A stretch of DNA of 64,000 nt, from contig NZ_VKKX01000055.1 in the NCBI RefSeq assembly GCF_008271655.1, positions 1 through 64,000 of the forward strand, given 5' to 3'. This DNA comes from Gemmobacter caeruleus. Its GTDB lineage: Bacteria > Pseudomonadota > Alphaproteobacteria > Rhodobacterales > Rhodobacteraceae. The position numbers and the translations under genes are program-made. Numbering within the stretch: position 1 is the first letter of the stretch; every line of letters starts with the position of its first letter. Shown here one piece after another: positions 51,131 through 59,002 of this stretch. Under the pieces are notes generated by a model, which was given only the letters and a program-made list of their open reading frames with translations, was not told the DNA's origin and did no database searches.

Positions 51131-51196
51131 GCCTGCGGCTGCGGCATTCGCCGGGGACCGCTTGTCCAATTCACGACGCGATACAGGAGAATTCGC

Positions 51197-52672
51197 ATGT
51201 CGCCCTTTTCTCGCCGCGGCTTTCTGGCCGCTTCTGCGGCCACGGCCGCTTCACTGATGCTTCCCGCACGGGTCCGGGCCCAGTCCGGCCGAATGTCGCT
51301 GACCGCCGCCACCCGCACCATTGACGTGCGGGGCAAAGCCGCAACCGTCTGGGGGCTTCTGGACGGCGCCGGCCGGTCCGGCCTTGTCCTCGATCCGGGC
51401 CAGGCGTTCGCGGTCGATCTGGCAAACACTTTGGCCGAGCCGACGATCATTCATTGGCACGGGCAGATTCCGCCCAATGCGCAGGACGGCGTGCCCGACC
51501 TGCCGATGCAGGTCCTCCAACCCGGCGAAAACCGCGCCTACGATTTCGCCGCGCGACCGGGTACGCACTGGATGCACGCCCACATCCCGGCGCACGAGAT
51601 GATGCTGCTTGCAGCACCCCTGGTCGTGCGGCGGCCCGAGGACGTTGCTGCCGACCGGCAGGAAGTGACGCTGTTCCTGCACGACTTTTCCTTCAAGCCA
51701 CCTGCCGAGGTGCTGGCCGAGATCACCGGCGGCGCTTCGATGGCCGGGATGGATCATGGCCAGATGGGGCAGGGCGGCATGGACCATTCCGGAATGGACA
51801 TGGGTGGCATGGGTCAGGGGGACATGATGGCGATGCCGGGGATGGATGGCATGGCGATGGACCTGAACGACTACAACTTCGACGCCTATCTCGCCAATGA
51901 TCGCACGCTGGACGACCCCGAAGTGGTTCCGATCGACAAGGGCGGCCGCGTTCTCGTCCGCGTCATCAACGCTGCGGCCGCCACCGTGTTTTGGATCGAC
52001 ACTGGCGCGCTGCCGGGACGGCTGGTCGCGGTGGACGGCGAGCCGGTGCGGCCTTTGCCCGGCAGCCGCTTTGGCGTCGCAATGGGCCAGCGGCTGGATA
52101 TCGAACTGGATGTGCCGGGCGAGGGCGGGGCCTTCCCGATCCTTGCCCTGCGCGAAGGTGCCAAGGAAAGGACGGGTGTCATCCTTGCCACGCCGGGCGC
52201 GGCGGTGACCAGGATCGCCGAGATGTCGGAGGCCGACCATCCGGCCTTCAGCGGTGATCTGGCGCAGGAGGGTGCTCTGCGCGCCGTCACCCCGCTGCCC
52301 GAACGCGCGCCAGCCTCGCAGCCGATGCTGATGCTGGGCGGCACCATGATGCCCTATGTCTGGACGATCAACGGCCAGACTTGGGGGTCCCATGTGCCGG
52401 TGACTGCGAAATCCGGCGACCGAGTCGAGATCATGTTCCACAACATGTCGATGATGGCGCATCCGATGCACCTGCACGGCCACGCCTTCCAGGTAGTGGG
52501 TGTCGGCATGGACCGGATCGCAGGCGCGGTCCGCGACACCGTGCATGTGCCGCCGATGGGCATGGTGACGGTCGCGGTGGACGCGGGCGAGGCGGCGCGG
52601 TGGATGCTGCATTGCCACCACATGCCGCACCTTTCGACCGGCATGATGACCGAGTTCGCGGTGTCGGCCTGA
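51197..52672 (+). CDS. Multicopper oxidase (CueO/CopA-periplasmic type)
   Basis: 491 residues with a Tat signal FSRRGFLAASAATAASLML. The three copper clusters are complete: IIHWHGQIP, HWMHAHIPAHEMM, HPMHLHGHAFQ and MLHCHHMPHLSTGM, the last with the T1 Cys and axial Met. A Met-rich insert MGQGGMDHSGMDMGGMG (about 180-225) is typical of Cu(I) oxidases. It oxidises Cu(I) to less toxic Cu(II) in the periplasm. Followed by a TlpA-like thioredoxin 61 bp later. Confidence 0.93.
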   Translation: MSPFSRRGFLAASAATAASLMLPARVRAQSGRMSLTAATRTIDVRGKAATVWGLLDGAGRSGLVLDPGQAFAVDLANTLAEPTIIHWHGQIPPNAQDGVPDLPMQVLQPGENRAYDFAARPGTHWMHAHIPAHEMMLLAAPLVVRRPEDVAADRQEVTLFLHDFSFKPPAEVLAEITGGASMAGMDHGQMGQGGMDHSGMDMGGMGQGDMMAMPGMDGMAMDLNDYNFDAYLANDRTLDDPEVVPIDKGGRVLVRVINAAAATVFWIDTGALPGRLVAVDGEPVRPLPGSRFGVAMGQRLDIELDVPGEGGAFPILALREGAKERTGVILATPGAAVTRIAEMSEADHPAFSGDLAQEGALRAVTPLPERAPASQPMLMLGGTMMPYVWTINGQTWGSHVPVTAKSGDRVEIMFHNMSMMAHPMHLHGHAFQVVGVGMDRIAGAVRDTVHVPPMGMVTVAVDAGEAARWMLHCHHMPHLSTGMMTEFAVSA

Positions 52673-52733
52673 CGCACGGCCGGACCCGCAGCCTGCCTGC
52701 GGGTCCGGGCCCTTTCCCGGAGAGAGCGGACCC

Positions 52734-53255
52734 ATGCCAACACTCATCGGACGCCGTGCCGTCCTTGGTGCCCTCGCCGCGCCCTTCCTTGCAGGGTCCG
52801 CCGAGGCGCGCCCGCCCTTCCGGCTGCGCGAAGACCCGCAACCGCTGCTGTCCCCGCCGATCCTCGACGAAGCAGGCACAACGCGGAAACTCGACGATTT
52901 CGCCGGCCGGGTGATCCTCTTGAACATCTGGGCGACCTGGTGCCCGCCCTGCAGGGAAGAAATGCCGACACTTGACCGGCTCCAGTCCCGGCTGGGCGGC
53001 GCGGATTTCGCGGTGCTTCCGCTCTGCATCGACGACGCGGGGATCGGAAGGGGGCGGCGCTTCTACGACGAGATCGGCCTCGTCGATCTGCCGCTCTATT
53101 GGGCCGAGCAGCTGCGGGTTCAGCTTGCCCTTGCCTTCATCGGCCTGCCGACAACTCTTCTGATCGACCGGCAGAGCCGGGAGATCGGACGTCTTCAAGG
53201 CCCGTTTGCGTGGGACAGCGAGGACGCCGTTGCCCAGATCGTTGGTTCCTTCTGA
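52734..53255 (+). CDS. TlpA-like periplasmic thioredoxin
   Basis: 173 residues with a Tat-like signal LIGRRAVLGALAAPFLAG and the active site IWATWCPPCREEMPTL, plus LPTTLLID cis-Pro loop. TlpA/ResA-type proteins reduce periplasmic disulfides, including SCO and cytochrome c thiols. It follows the multicopper oxidase; the same operon is likely. Rather short compared with TlpA because the linker is minimal. Confidence 0.86.
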   Translation: MPTLIGRRAVLGALAAPFLAGSAEARPPFRLREDPQPLLSPPILDEAGTTRKLDDFAGRVILLNIWATWCPPCREEMPTLDRLQSRLGGADFAVLPLCIDDAGIGRGRRFYDEIGLVDLPLYWAEQLRVQLALAFIGLPTTLLIDRQSREIGRLQGPFAWDSEDAVAQIVGSF

Positions 53256-53317
53256 GGGATAAGTCGGTGTTGGCCGAAGACCATCAGCCAAAGATCGGAC
53301 CCCGGGCGGATGTGATT

Positions 53318-53410
53318 TCAGGCCGCCGGATAGTTGGTATAGACCTCAAGCTCGCCATCGCGCCGGATCAGTACCATGTCATCGGCATCGCAGTTTTCTT
53401 CTGACCCAAT
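53318..53410 (-). pseudogene. DUF411 remnant (C-terminal fragment), fourth copy
   Basis: On the minus strand about 30 residues ending at a stop at 53318-53320 read IGSEENCDADDMVLIRRDGELEVYTNYPAA. This matches the end of the intact copy at 55426 (GMGSEDGRDAYDVLLVRRDG...SYPAA). The rest is missing, replaced by unrelated sequence. It lies left of the IS3 element, with the intact DUF411 copy on the right. Confidence 0.65.
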
Positions 53411-53420
53411 GGGTCTCGGG

Positions 53421-53888
53421 TCGCGTTTGAACGCGACGCTGGCAACTCGAAAGGATCAACGGTCAAGCGTCGCTCAGTTGCAACATTCTACCTTAGTGCA
53501 GCATTCTCTCCTCTATACGTGAGACGAGGTCACAGGGCTGATCAGTCAATGATGAAGCTAAGCAATAACGAAAAAGATGAGAATCCCGTCGCGGAGAGTC
53601 CGCGACGGGCATCGATCTTGCGCCGACTGGTCGTGGGCTATTCTTCCAGGCCCGGCAGTTTCGAGAGCGGAAACTTCGCGCTCTGACTTACTCTTGGTGC
53701 GCAATCAGATTCTGGAATTGAAGCGTCCAAAAAAACCTTTGTGAGATTCAACACAACCAAGTTGAAAAGTATGTCACAGAACGCCCGTCAATACACTCTC
53801 ACCTAAGGAAAATCCCCCCTGCCATAACTGAAACCCATCGTTTGGGCTTCCGAGGGTCCTGCATTCTCAAAAAGGTGTATCCTGTCTT
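53421..53888. other. Gene-poor, less GC-rich stretch left of the IS
   Basis: No convincing gene. One weak ORF (53549-53686, plus, 45 residues, MMKLSNNEKDENPV start) lacks a ribosome-binding site. A perfect 10-bp stem, CCCGTCGCGG/CCGCGACGGG, at 53585-53609 could be a terminator. Nothing else seen. Base composition is clearly lower in GC than its neighbours. Confidence 0.4.
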
Positions 53889-53970
53889 GTGAGCTACTCC
53901 CCGAAAATCGGACAGTTACGGAAGCTATGATCTGACGTCTGCTGGTCTCTAAGAACGAGGAGATCAGGAT

Positions 53971-54267
53971 ATGAAGAAACGTAGGAACCATGACGCTGGG
54001 TTCAAAGCCCGCGTGGCGCTGGAAGCCGTGAAGGGCGAACGCACGGTTTCGGAGTTGGCTGCCGAATACGGTGTGCATCCGACGATGATCCACCAGTGGA
54101 AGAAGGCTCTGCTGGAGGGGGCAGCTGACATTTTCGAACGTGGCGGCGGCAAGAAGGCCCCTGAGGTCGATGAAGACACGGTGCGGGCGTTGCATGCCAA
54201 GATCGGGGAACTGGCCGTCGCCAATGATTTTTTGTCCAGAAAGCTCAAGCCCTGGACCGGGAAGTGA
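53971..54267 (+). CDS. IS3-family transposase OrfA
   Basis: 98 residues: basic start KKRRNHDAGFKARVALEAVKG, HTH (VSELAAEYGVHPTMIHQWKKA) and a Leu-zipper-like C-terminal helix (DEDTVRALHAKIGELAVANDFL). OrfA binds IS ends. OrfB begins in a GTGA overlap with its stop. Confidence 0.9.
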   Translation: MKKRRNHDAGFKARVALEAVKGERTVSELAAEYGVHPTMIHQWKKALLEGAADIFERGGGKKAPEVDEDTVRALHAKIGELAVANDFLSRKLKPWTGK

Positions 54268-55118
54268 GGCGTAGCATGATCGAACGGACCCACCCAAAGC
54301 TGTCGGTCGGTGAGCAGTGCCGCCTGCTGTCGATCTCGCGGTCGTCGTTCTACTACGCGCCGCAGGGCGAGACGGCGATGAACCTCGACTTCATGCTGCT
54401 GATCGACAAGCAGTTCCTGGACACCCCGTTCTACGGCGTGCGGCAGATGACTTGGCACTTGCAGAACGAGGGCCATGCCGTGAACCAGAAACGCATCCGG
54501 CGGCTGATGCGTCTCATGCGCCTGATGCCGATCTACCAGAAGCCCGACACTAGCAAGCCCGCGAAGGGGCACAAGACCTACCCCTATCTGCTGGGCGGGC
54601 TGCGGATCGACCGACCCAATCAGGTCTGGTGCGCCGACATCACCTATCTGCCGATGAGAAAGGGCTTCCTGTATCTGGTCGCCATCATGGACTGGTTCAC
54701 CCGAAAGGTTCTGGCCTGGCGCATCTCCAACACGCTGGAAGCCGACTTCTGCGTCGAGGCGCTGAACGAAGCAGTTCACAAGTTCGGCACGCCCGAGATC
54801 ATGAACACGGATCAGGGCAGCCAGTTCACATCCTTCGCCTGGACCGACCGGCTAAAGCGTATCGGCACCCGGATCTCGATGGACGGTAAGGGGCGCTGCC
54901 TGGACAATATCTTCATCGAGCGTCTCTGGCGGTCCCTGAAGTATGAATGCGTCTACCTGCATGCTTGGGAGACCGGATCGCAGGCCAAGGCCGGCATTGG
55001 GCGCTGGATCATCTTCTACAACCACCATCGCCCACACACTGCCCATGGCGGACAGCCGCCCGCCGTGGTCTACTTTACCGCAACCCAAACCGATCAGCAG
55101 GTGCAGGCAGTAGCTTAA
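54264..55118 (+). CDS. IS3-family transposase OrfB (DDE integrase)
   Basis: 284 residues (GTG 54264 or ATG 54276). HTH_21-type region and rve core with catalytic Asp in WCADITYL, Asp in NTDQGSQFTS and Glu in FIERLWRSLKYE; all three DDE residues are intact, as is the HHRPHTAHGGQPP end. No visible frameshift damage. Whether OrfAB is made by frameshifting cannot be told. Confidence 0.9.
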   Translation: MRRSMIERTHPKLSVGEQCRLLSISRSSFYYAPQGETAMNLDFMLLIDKQFLDTPFYGVRQMTWHLQNEGHAVNQKRIRRLMRLMRLMPIYQKPDTSKPAKGHKTYPYLLGGLRIDRPNQVWCADITYLPMRKGFLYLVAIMDWFTRKVLAWRISNTLEADFCVEALNEAVHKFGTPEIMNTDQGSQFTSFAWTDRLKRIGTRISMDGKGRCLDNIFIERLWRSLKYECVYLHAWETGSQAKAGIGRWIIFYNHHRPHTAHGGQPPAVVYFTATQTDQQVQAVA

Positions 55119-55157
55119 ATCAGCCGGAAAACTGTCCAAAAGTTGGGGAGTAGCTCA

Positions 55158-55425
55158 CTCTCCTCAAAGTCGCCAAACCAGCCGCGAGCTGATTCTTGAC
55201 GGGTACTAAGCGGGATAGTCTGCCGACACCTCATTATTCAGGTCGTCAGAACTGTCCCGCCGTATTCGGCTGCTGTACAGCGCCTACGGCAAAAATTGAC
55301 GTCGATAATCCGACGTTGTGCTGAAACCTCGGTTAGTCAAAATAACATGACCGGACACCATTTTCTGCGTGAGCACCAAAAGACGCACAGGCAGTCTGGC
55401 TGATCCGATATAATTACAGTTCATG
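55158..55425. other. Gap right of the IS, no gene
   Basis: 268 bp with no supported ORF, AT-richer than the surrounding. It contains the downstream region of the DUF411 gene on the minus strand. Nothing recognised. Confidence 0.5.
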
Positions 55426-55896
55426 TCAGGCGGCCGGATAGCTTGAAAAAACTTCCAGGCTTCCATCCCGGCGAACCAGCAGAACGTCATAGGCGTCCCG
55501 ACCGTCTTCTGATCCCATGCCCGGCGAGCCGTAAGGCATGCCGGGCACGGCGAGGCCAACTGCGTCAGGACGCTCGTCAAGAAGCCTGCGGATATCCGCA
55601 GCCGGGACATGGCCGTCTAGCGCATAGCCGTCAACAGTGCCCGTGTGACAGGAAAACGCCTTTGCTGGTATGCCCTGATCCATCTTGAAGCGGATTAACA
55701 AGGTTCCCATCGACACCTCATCCGTAACCGTGAACCCCTGTTCGCGCAGATAGTCCACCCATGCATCGCAACATTCGCAGCCACGCCCCTTTACGACATG
55801 GATCGGCGGTTCTTCCTGTGCCCTTGCAGCAGGGGCTATGGCCAAGGCGGTCGCTGCCAGAATGACCTCGCGGCGGCCGATGCGATAGTCCGTCAT
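55426..55896 (-). CDS. DUF411 periplasmic copper-binding protein, copy 3
   Basis: 156 residues from ATG 55896, which overlaps the M23 gene stop by four bases. Signal LAATALAIAPAARAQ, Cys cluster GRGCECCDAWVDYL, SCHTGTVDGYALDGH and the GMPYGSPGM block. More diverged than copies 1 and 2 (GCECCD instead of GCPCCN). Last gene of module B, in the same relative position as copy 1 in module A apart from the interposed peptidase. Confidence 0.87.
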   Translation of the reverse strand: MTDYRIGRREVILAATALAIAPAARAQEEPPIHVVKGRGCECCDAWVDYLREQGFTVTDEVSMGTLLIRFKMDQGIPAKAFSCHTGTVDGYALDGHVPAADIRRLLDERPDAVGLAVPGMPYGSPGMGSEDGRDAYDVLLVRRDGSLEVFSSYPAA

Positions 55897-57056
55897 CCAC
55901 GTTCTCCATCGATCGCCGTCATGAAGCCGGTTTCGCTGCGCCAGGTGGCGAGGGTATCGAGATCTTCTGCCGAAGCAATCTCTTGTTCCGGCAGGGCATC
56001 CTGATCTTTCGGGTCAACCGGTCGGCCGTCGACACGAACTTCGTAGTGAAGGTTGGGGCCGCTCACGAGCCCGGTCGCGCCGACGGCACCAATCTCGTCT
56101 CCAGCCTTGACCCGTGTGCCCACGCGAACGTCTTCGGCAATTTCAGAGAGATGCGCATATCGCGTCACAACCCCGCCGCCGTGATCGATGTCGATCGTGG
56201 TGCCGTAGCCGCGGATCGTTCCCGCAAAGATCACCCGCCCGGCACCAGTTGCCGAGACGTCGGTCCCCACAGGTGCCGCATAATCGATCCCGGTATGCAT
56301 GCGCACGCCGCCCAACACCGGATGGTTTCGGCGGCCGAAAACGGATGACAGTCGTGCGCCAAGTATGGGCGCCGCTGAACGCTGCACGGCTTCACCGTCT
56401 TCGAAGACTATGACTGGACCCGCGGCTTCGGTCGCAACGAGTTCGAGCACGCGATCCGCAAGTTCAAGTCTGGCGTAACTCAGGCGAGGCTCTCCCGCGA
56501 TGCTGCCATCGGGAAGCTGATCTTCCTGCCAGACCAGCGCGAAGGTTTCTCCGCCTTTGAGATCGCGCCTGAAATCGACCTGACCCGCAAGCAGTGCGGT
56601 CAAATCAACAGCAAATCGTTCGGGTGCATTTCGTGCCATCAGGGCGTCATAGAGAGTTCCGTTGAGGGTCAAGGTCTCTCGCCGGTCTGTCTCACGAACC
56701 GGCGGGTCAAGACGCTGTGCCGCGATCGGCCCGTCGAACGAGAGAGCGATCTCCACACCATCTTCCACGAAGAGCGATAGGCGTGTCAGCGATGCCGGAT
56801 CCCAGGACGCCGTAGTCCATTCGATCCGGTGGCCAGGTCGCAGGTCCGTCAGGTCGTAGACACCTGAGAGCGCAAGGGCTGCTTCTGCCCGGACCGTCCC
56901 GGGGATTCCTGCGTGACCAAGGACGCTGTCCAGGGTGTCACCGGGGGCGATTGTGGCTTCGAATGCCACGGGCAAATGCGCCGTCGGAGGATCGGCCACT
57001 GCCTGGAGCGGGGCGAAAGCCGCGATAGCAAGGATCAGAAATGCGGAGCGGATCAT
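55893..57056 (-). CDS. M23 metallopeptidase (peptidoglycan endopeptidase)
   Basis: 387 residues from ATG 57056. Signal peptide LILAIAAFAPLQAVADPP, then an N-terminal OapA/LysM-like region (IAPGDTLDSVLGHAGIPG) and a C-terminal M23 domain with GVRMHTGIDYAAPVGT and GPNLHYEVRVDGRPVDP, containing the zinc-binding HxxxD and HxH-type ligands. Cuts peptide cross-links in peptidoglycan. It is inserted between the second SCO and DUF411 in module B and follows the SCO stop by 16 bases. Confidence 0.85.
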   Translation of the reverse strand: MIRSAFLILAIAAFAPLQAVADPPTAHLPVAFEATIAPGDTLDSVLGHAGIPGTVRAEAALALSGVYDLTDLRPGHRIEWTTASWDPASLTRLSLFVEDGVEIALSFDGPIAAQRLDPPVRETDRRETLTLNGTLYDALMARNAPERFAVDLTALLAGQVDFRRDLKGGETFALVWQEDQLPDGSIAGEPRLSYARLELADRVLELVATEAAGPVIVFEDGEAVQRSAAPILGARLSSVFGRRNHPVLGGVRMHTGIDYAAPVGTDVSATGAGRVIFAGTIRGYGTTIDIDHGGGVVTRYAHLSEIAEDVRVGTRVKAGDEIGAVGATGLVSGPNLHYEVRVDGRPVDPKDQDALPEQEIASAEDLDTLATWRSETGFMTAIDGERG

Positions 57057-57072
57057 CTGGCAGAATGACCTT

Positions 57073-57675
57073 TCAACTGAGGGTTCGGCGGAGTTTGGGG
57101 ACGGCGAAACGCCGGTCTTCATGGAAGTCTATGATGCTGGCAAAGCGCCCATCGGGGTGGAAAAGAAATACACCGGCGGTGTGGTCCATCGTGTAGTCGC
57201 CGCCCTCCTTATCGACGCGGCGATAGGTTGCGCGAAAATCCGCGGCCGCCTGAGCGACCTCGTCAGCAGGGCCCGTCAGCCCAATGATGCGTGGATCGAA
57301 GTTGCTGACGTAACCGGCTAGGGCATCGGGCGTGTCGCGCTCCGGATCGACCGAAATCAACGCCACGATCAAACGATCCGCGTCGGCACCCAGCTCCTCG
57401 AGCCAGAGCGATATGTCGCTCAATGTGGTCGGGCAGACGTCCGGGCACCAGGTGAAGCCGAAAAATACCATGACAGGGCGACCGGCCCAGTCAGAAGGTC
57501 GGACCAAGCGACCCTGGTGGTCGGTCAATGTCCAGGTCATCTGACCGATCGGCACGGGCAGGACCTCGCTGCGGGCTGGCCGATTGCGCGTGCGATAGGC
57601 CCCGACGCCCAGCATGAAGGCGACGGCTCCGACTGCCCCTCCCGCACCCAGGATTATTGCCCTGCGTCGGCGCAA
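57073..57675 (-). CDS. SCO1/SenC family protein with TTG start (module B, second SCO)
   Basis: 200 residues from TTG 57675, overlapping the PCuAC 3' end by 22 bp as in module A. N-terminal anchor IILGAGGAVGAVAFMLGVG, FTWCPDVCPTTLS with copper Cys pair, DPERDT, distal His in YTMDHTAGVFLF and the C-terminal IIDFHEDRRFAVPKLRR. About two-thirds of positions agree with the module A copy. Followed by an M23 peptidase. Confidence 0.88.
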   Translation of the reverse strand: MRRRRAIILGAGGAVGAVAFMLGVGAYRTRNRPARSEVLPVPIGQMTWTLTDHQGRLVRPSDWAGRPVMVFFGFTWCPDVCPTTLSDISLWLEELGADADRLIVALISVDPERDTPDALAGYVSNFDPRIIGLTGPADEVAQAAADFRATYRRVDKEGGDYTMDHTAGVFLFHPDGRFASIIDFHEDRRFAVPKLRRTLS

Positions 57676-58127
57676 TCCGGACCCTCCGCGCGCAACGAGA
57701 GGACGTCGACATTCACGGTAACCTCGCCAGACTTTTCGAAGGAAAGGGTAACCGGAAAGCTGTCGCCCTCCTTGAGGGCCGTCGTCAGCTCCATCAGCAT
57801 GCCGTGGTAGCCACCCGGCGCGAGCTGGACACTCTGACCGGCAGGGACCGGGACTGACATCGCATGCGGCATCGATGCGATGCCATCCTGTACGACAGTC
57901 TCGTGCAACATCGGCATTCCGGCTGCTGGCGTCGTGATGCCAACGAGCGCATCGTCGGTCGTCCCGGAGTTCTTGATCTCGACATAGAACACTCCGGGCC
58001 GTCCCGCGCCGATTGTCGCCTTGGACCAAGCGTGTTCAACGGTAAGATCGCCGATTGTCACGGTCTCACAGGCCATTGCTGCAGGTGCGGAGAAGATCAG
58101 TGTTGTGGCGAGAAGGAAGTGTTTCAT
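57654..58127 (-). CDS. PCuAC periplasmic copper chaperone, module B
   Basis: 157 residues; signal peptide ending AMACETV. Copper ligands MLHETVVQDGIASMPH and YHGMLM. About three-quarters identical to the module A copy (for example TIGAGRPGV and GTTDDALVGI versus GGTDDALVGI). Starts three bases after the SCO stop; its end encodes the TTG start of the next SCO. Confidence 0.92.
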   Translation of the reverse strand: MKHFLLATTLIFSAPAAMACETVTIGDLTVEHAWSKATIGAGRPGVFYVEIKNSGTTDDALVGITTPAAGMPMLHETVVQDGIASMPHAMSVPVPAGQSVQLAPGGYHGMLMELTTALKEGDSFPVTLSFEKSGEVTVNVDVLSLRAEGPDCADAGQ

Positions 58128-58130
58128 GGG

Positions 58131-58724
58131 TCAGAGCCTTGTTAGAAGGTCGGAAACGATTTCGGCAGCAGATGTACCGTAGGTGAATTGACGCAGCCAC
58201 TCCCCGTCTGGGCCGATGAGATAAAGGCTAGGGCTGTGCGCCATCGTGTATCCGTCCGGCGACGAAGTGTCGGCCTCCTGCTCGTAGAAGATCTTGAAGC
58301 TTGCGGCCGCAGACTTTGTATCCTCTTCGCTTCCTGCCAAAGCAAGGATCGCTGGATGAAAGGCCTTTGTGTAGTCATCCAGCCCTAAACGCCTGTCCCG
58401 TTCTGGATCGATTGAAATGAAAATCGGCTGCACCGATCCCGCGGCAGATCCAAGATCATCCATGACCTGAGCGACTTCGGAGAGCGTCGTCGGACAGACA
58501 TCCGGGCAGCTTGTAAAGCCGAAGAACACCAACAGGAACTTTCCGCGAAATTCGGCAGTCGTGCGCATACGGCCTTCGCTGTCTGCAAGCGCGAAGGTAG
58601 GCATAAAGGCTGAATCAGCTGTTGCGGTGTCGTCCGTTGCAGGCCACCACCGCACCGCCAAAAACGTGATGACCGCCGCAGTGGCGGCGATCCAAAGGAT
58701 AATCTGAAGAGAACGAAGACGCAT
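58131..58724 (-). CDS. SCO1/SenC family protein (module B, first SCO)
   Basis: 197 residues from ATG 58724, matching the module A start. Membrane anchor (LWIAATAAVITFLAV), FTSCPDVCPTTLS, DPERDRRLGLDD and distal His in MAHSPSLYLIG. Same length as the A copy. A MerR-type promoter (58754-58784) lies upstream. Role as in module A: metallochaperone or thiol reductase for CuA sites. Confidence 0.9.
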   Translation of the reverse strand: MRLRSLQIILWIAATAAVITFLAVRWWPATDDTATADSAFMPTFALADSEGRMRTTAEFRGKFLLVFFGFTSCPDVCPTTLSEVAQVMDDLGSAAGSVQPIFISIDPERDRRLGLDDYTKAFHPAILALAGSEEDTKSAAASFKIFYEQEADTSSPDGYTMAHSPSLYLIGPDGEWLRQFTYGTSAAEIVSDLLTRL

Positions 58725-58753
58725 GAACAGTCCGGAAGGCGAGATCAGCCTGT

Positions 58754-58784
58754 CGTCTAGAACCTCGAGCAACTAGAGGTTCAA
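58754..58784 (-). promoter_or_regulatory. MerR/CueR-type promoter of copper module B
   Basis: Minus strand: -35 TTGAAC, 19-bp spacer containing CCTCTAG-TTG-CTCGAGG, -10 TAGACG. It mirrors the module A box at 10419-10449. Confidence 0.65.
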
Positions 58785-58828
58785 CCGACGAAAAAGTGAG
58801 GATTTCAGGATCGGCGATGTTTCGCCGA

Positions 58829-59002
58829 TCAGGCTGCCCCAAGATACCTTGCGAGAGCGATTCCAAGGAGAGTGCCGAGCAGCCCGAAGGCGATGGCGAA
58901 GCCTGCGCCGTACTGCAGGCGGTCGACGGTCTTTCCGCCCCGCCGCCGTGCAACGAGGTAACCCCAAAGGAACCCGATGATTGCGAAGAGCGGCCCGATC
59001 AT
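58829..59002 (-). CDS. Small two-helix membrane protein after lnt
   Basis: 57 residues from ATG 59002, which overlaps the lnt stop by four bases (ATGA); AAAGG upstream. MIGPLFAIIGFLWGYLVARRRG and FAIAFGLLGTLLGIALARYL are two membrane helices. No family named. Coupled to lnt and probably co-translated. Confidence 0.55.
   Translation of the reverse strand: MIGPLFAIIGFLWGYLVARRRGGKTVDRLQYGAGFAIAFGLLGTLLGIALARYLGAA

Larger units (their letters stand above)
53890..55157 (+). mobile_element. IS3-family insertion sequence (~1.27 kb)
   Basis: Terminal inverted repeats begin TGAGCTACTCCCC and end with GGACAGTT at both ends, about 28 bp with five mismatches. The element encodes the two overlapping ORFs typical of IS3 (orfA HTH, orfB DDE integrase). 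No obvious target-site duplication is seen: left flank TCTTG, right flank CTCTC. It separates a DUF411 remnant from an intact DUF411 gene. Confidence 0.85.

Noticed and set aside
51251-53029. 592-residue minus-strand open frame
   Set aside because: Antisense to the multicopper oxidase; His/Arg-rich shadow of its codons.
53549-53686. 45-residue ORF left of the IS
   Set aside because: No ribosome-binding site, contains the perfect hairpin at 53585-53609, no similarity recognised; not listed as a gene.
53885-55162. Target-site duplication of the IS3 element
   Set aside because: Flanks differ whichever terminal base is chosen for the inverted repeats, so no duplication is claimed.
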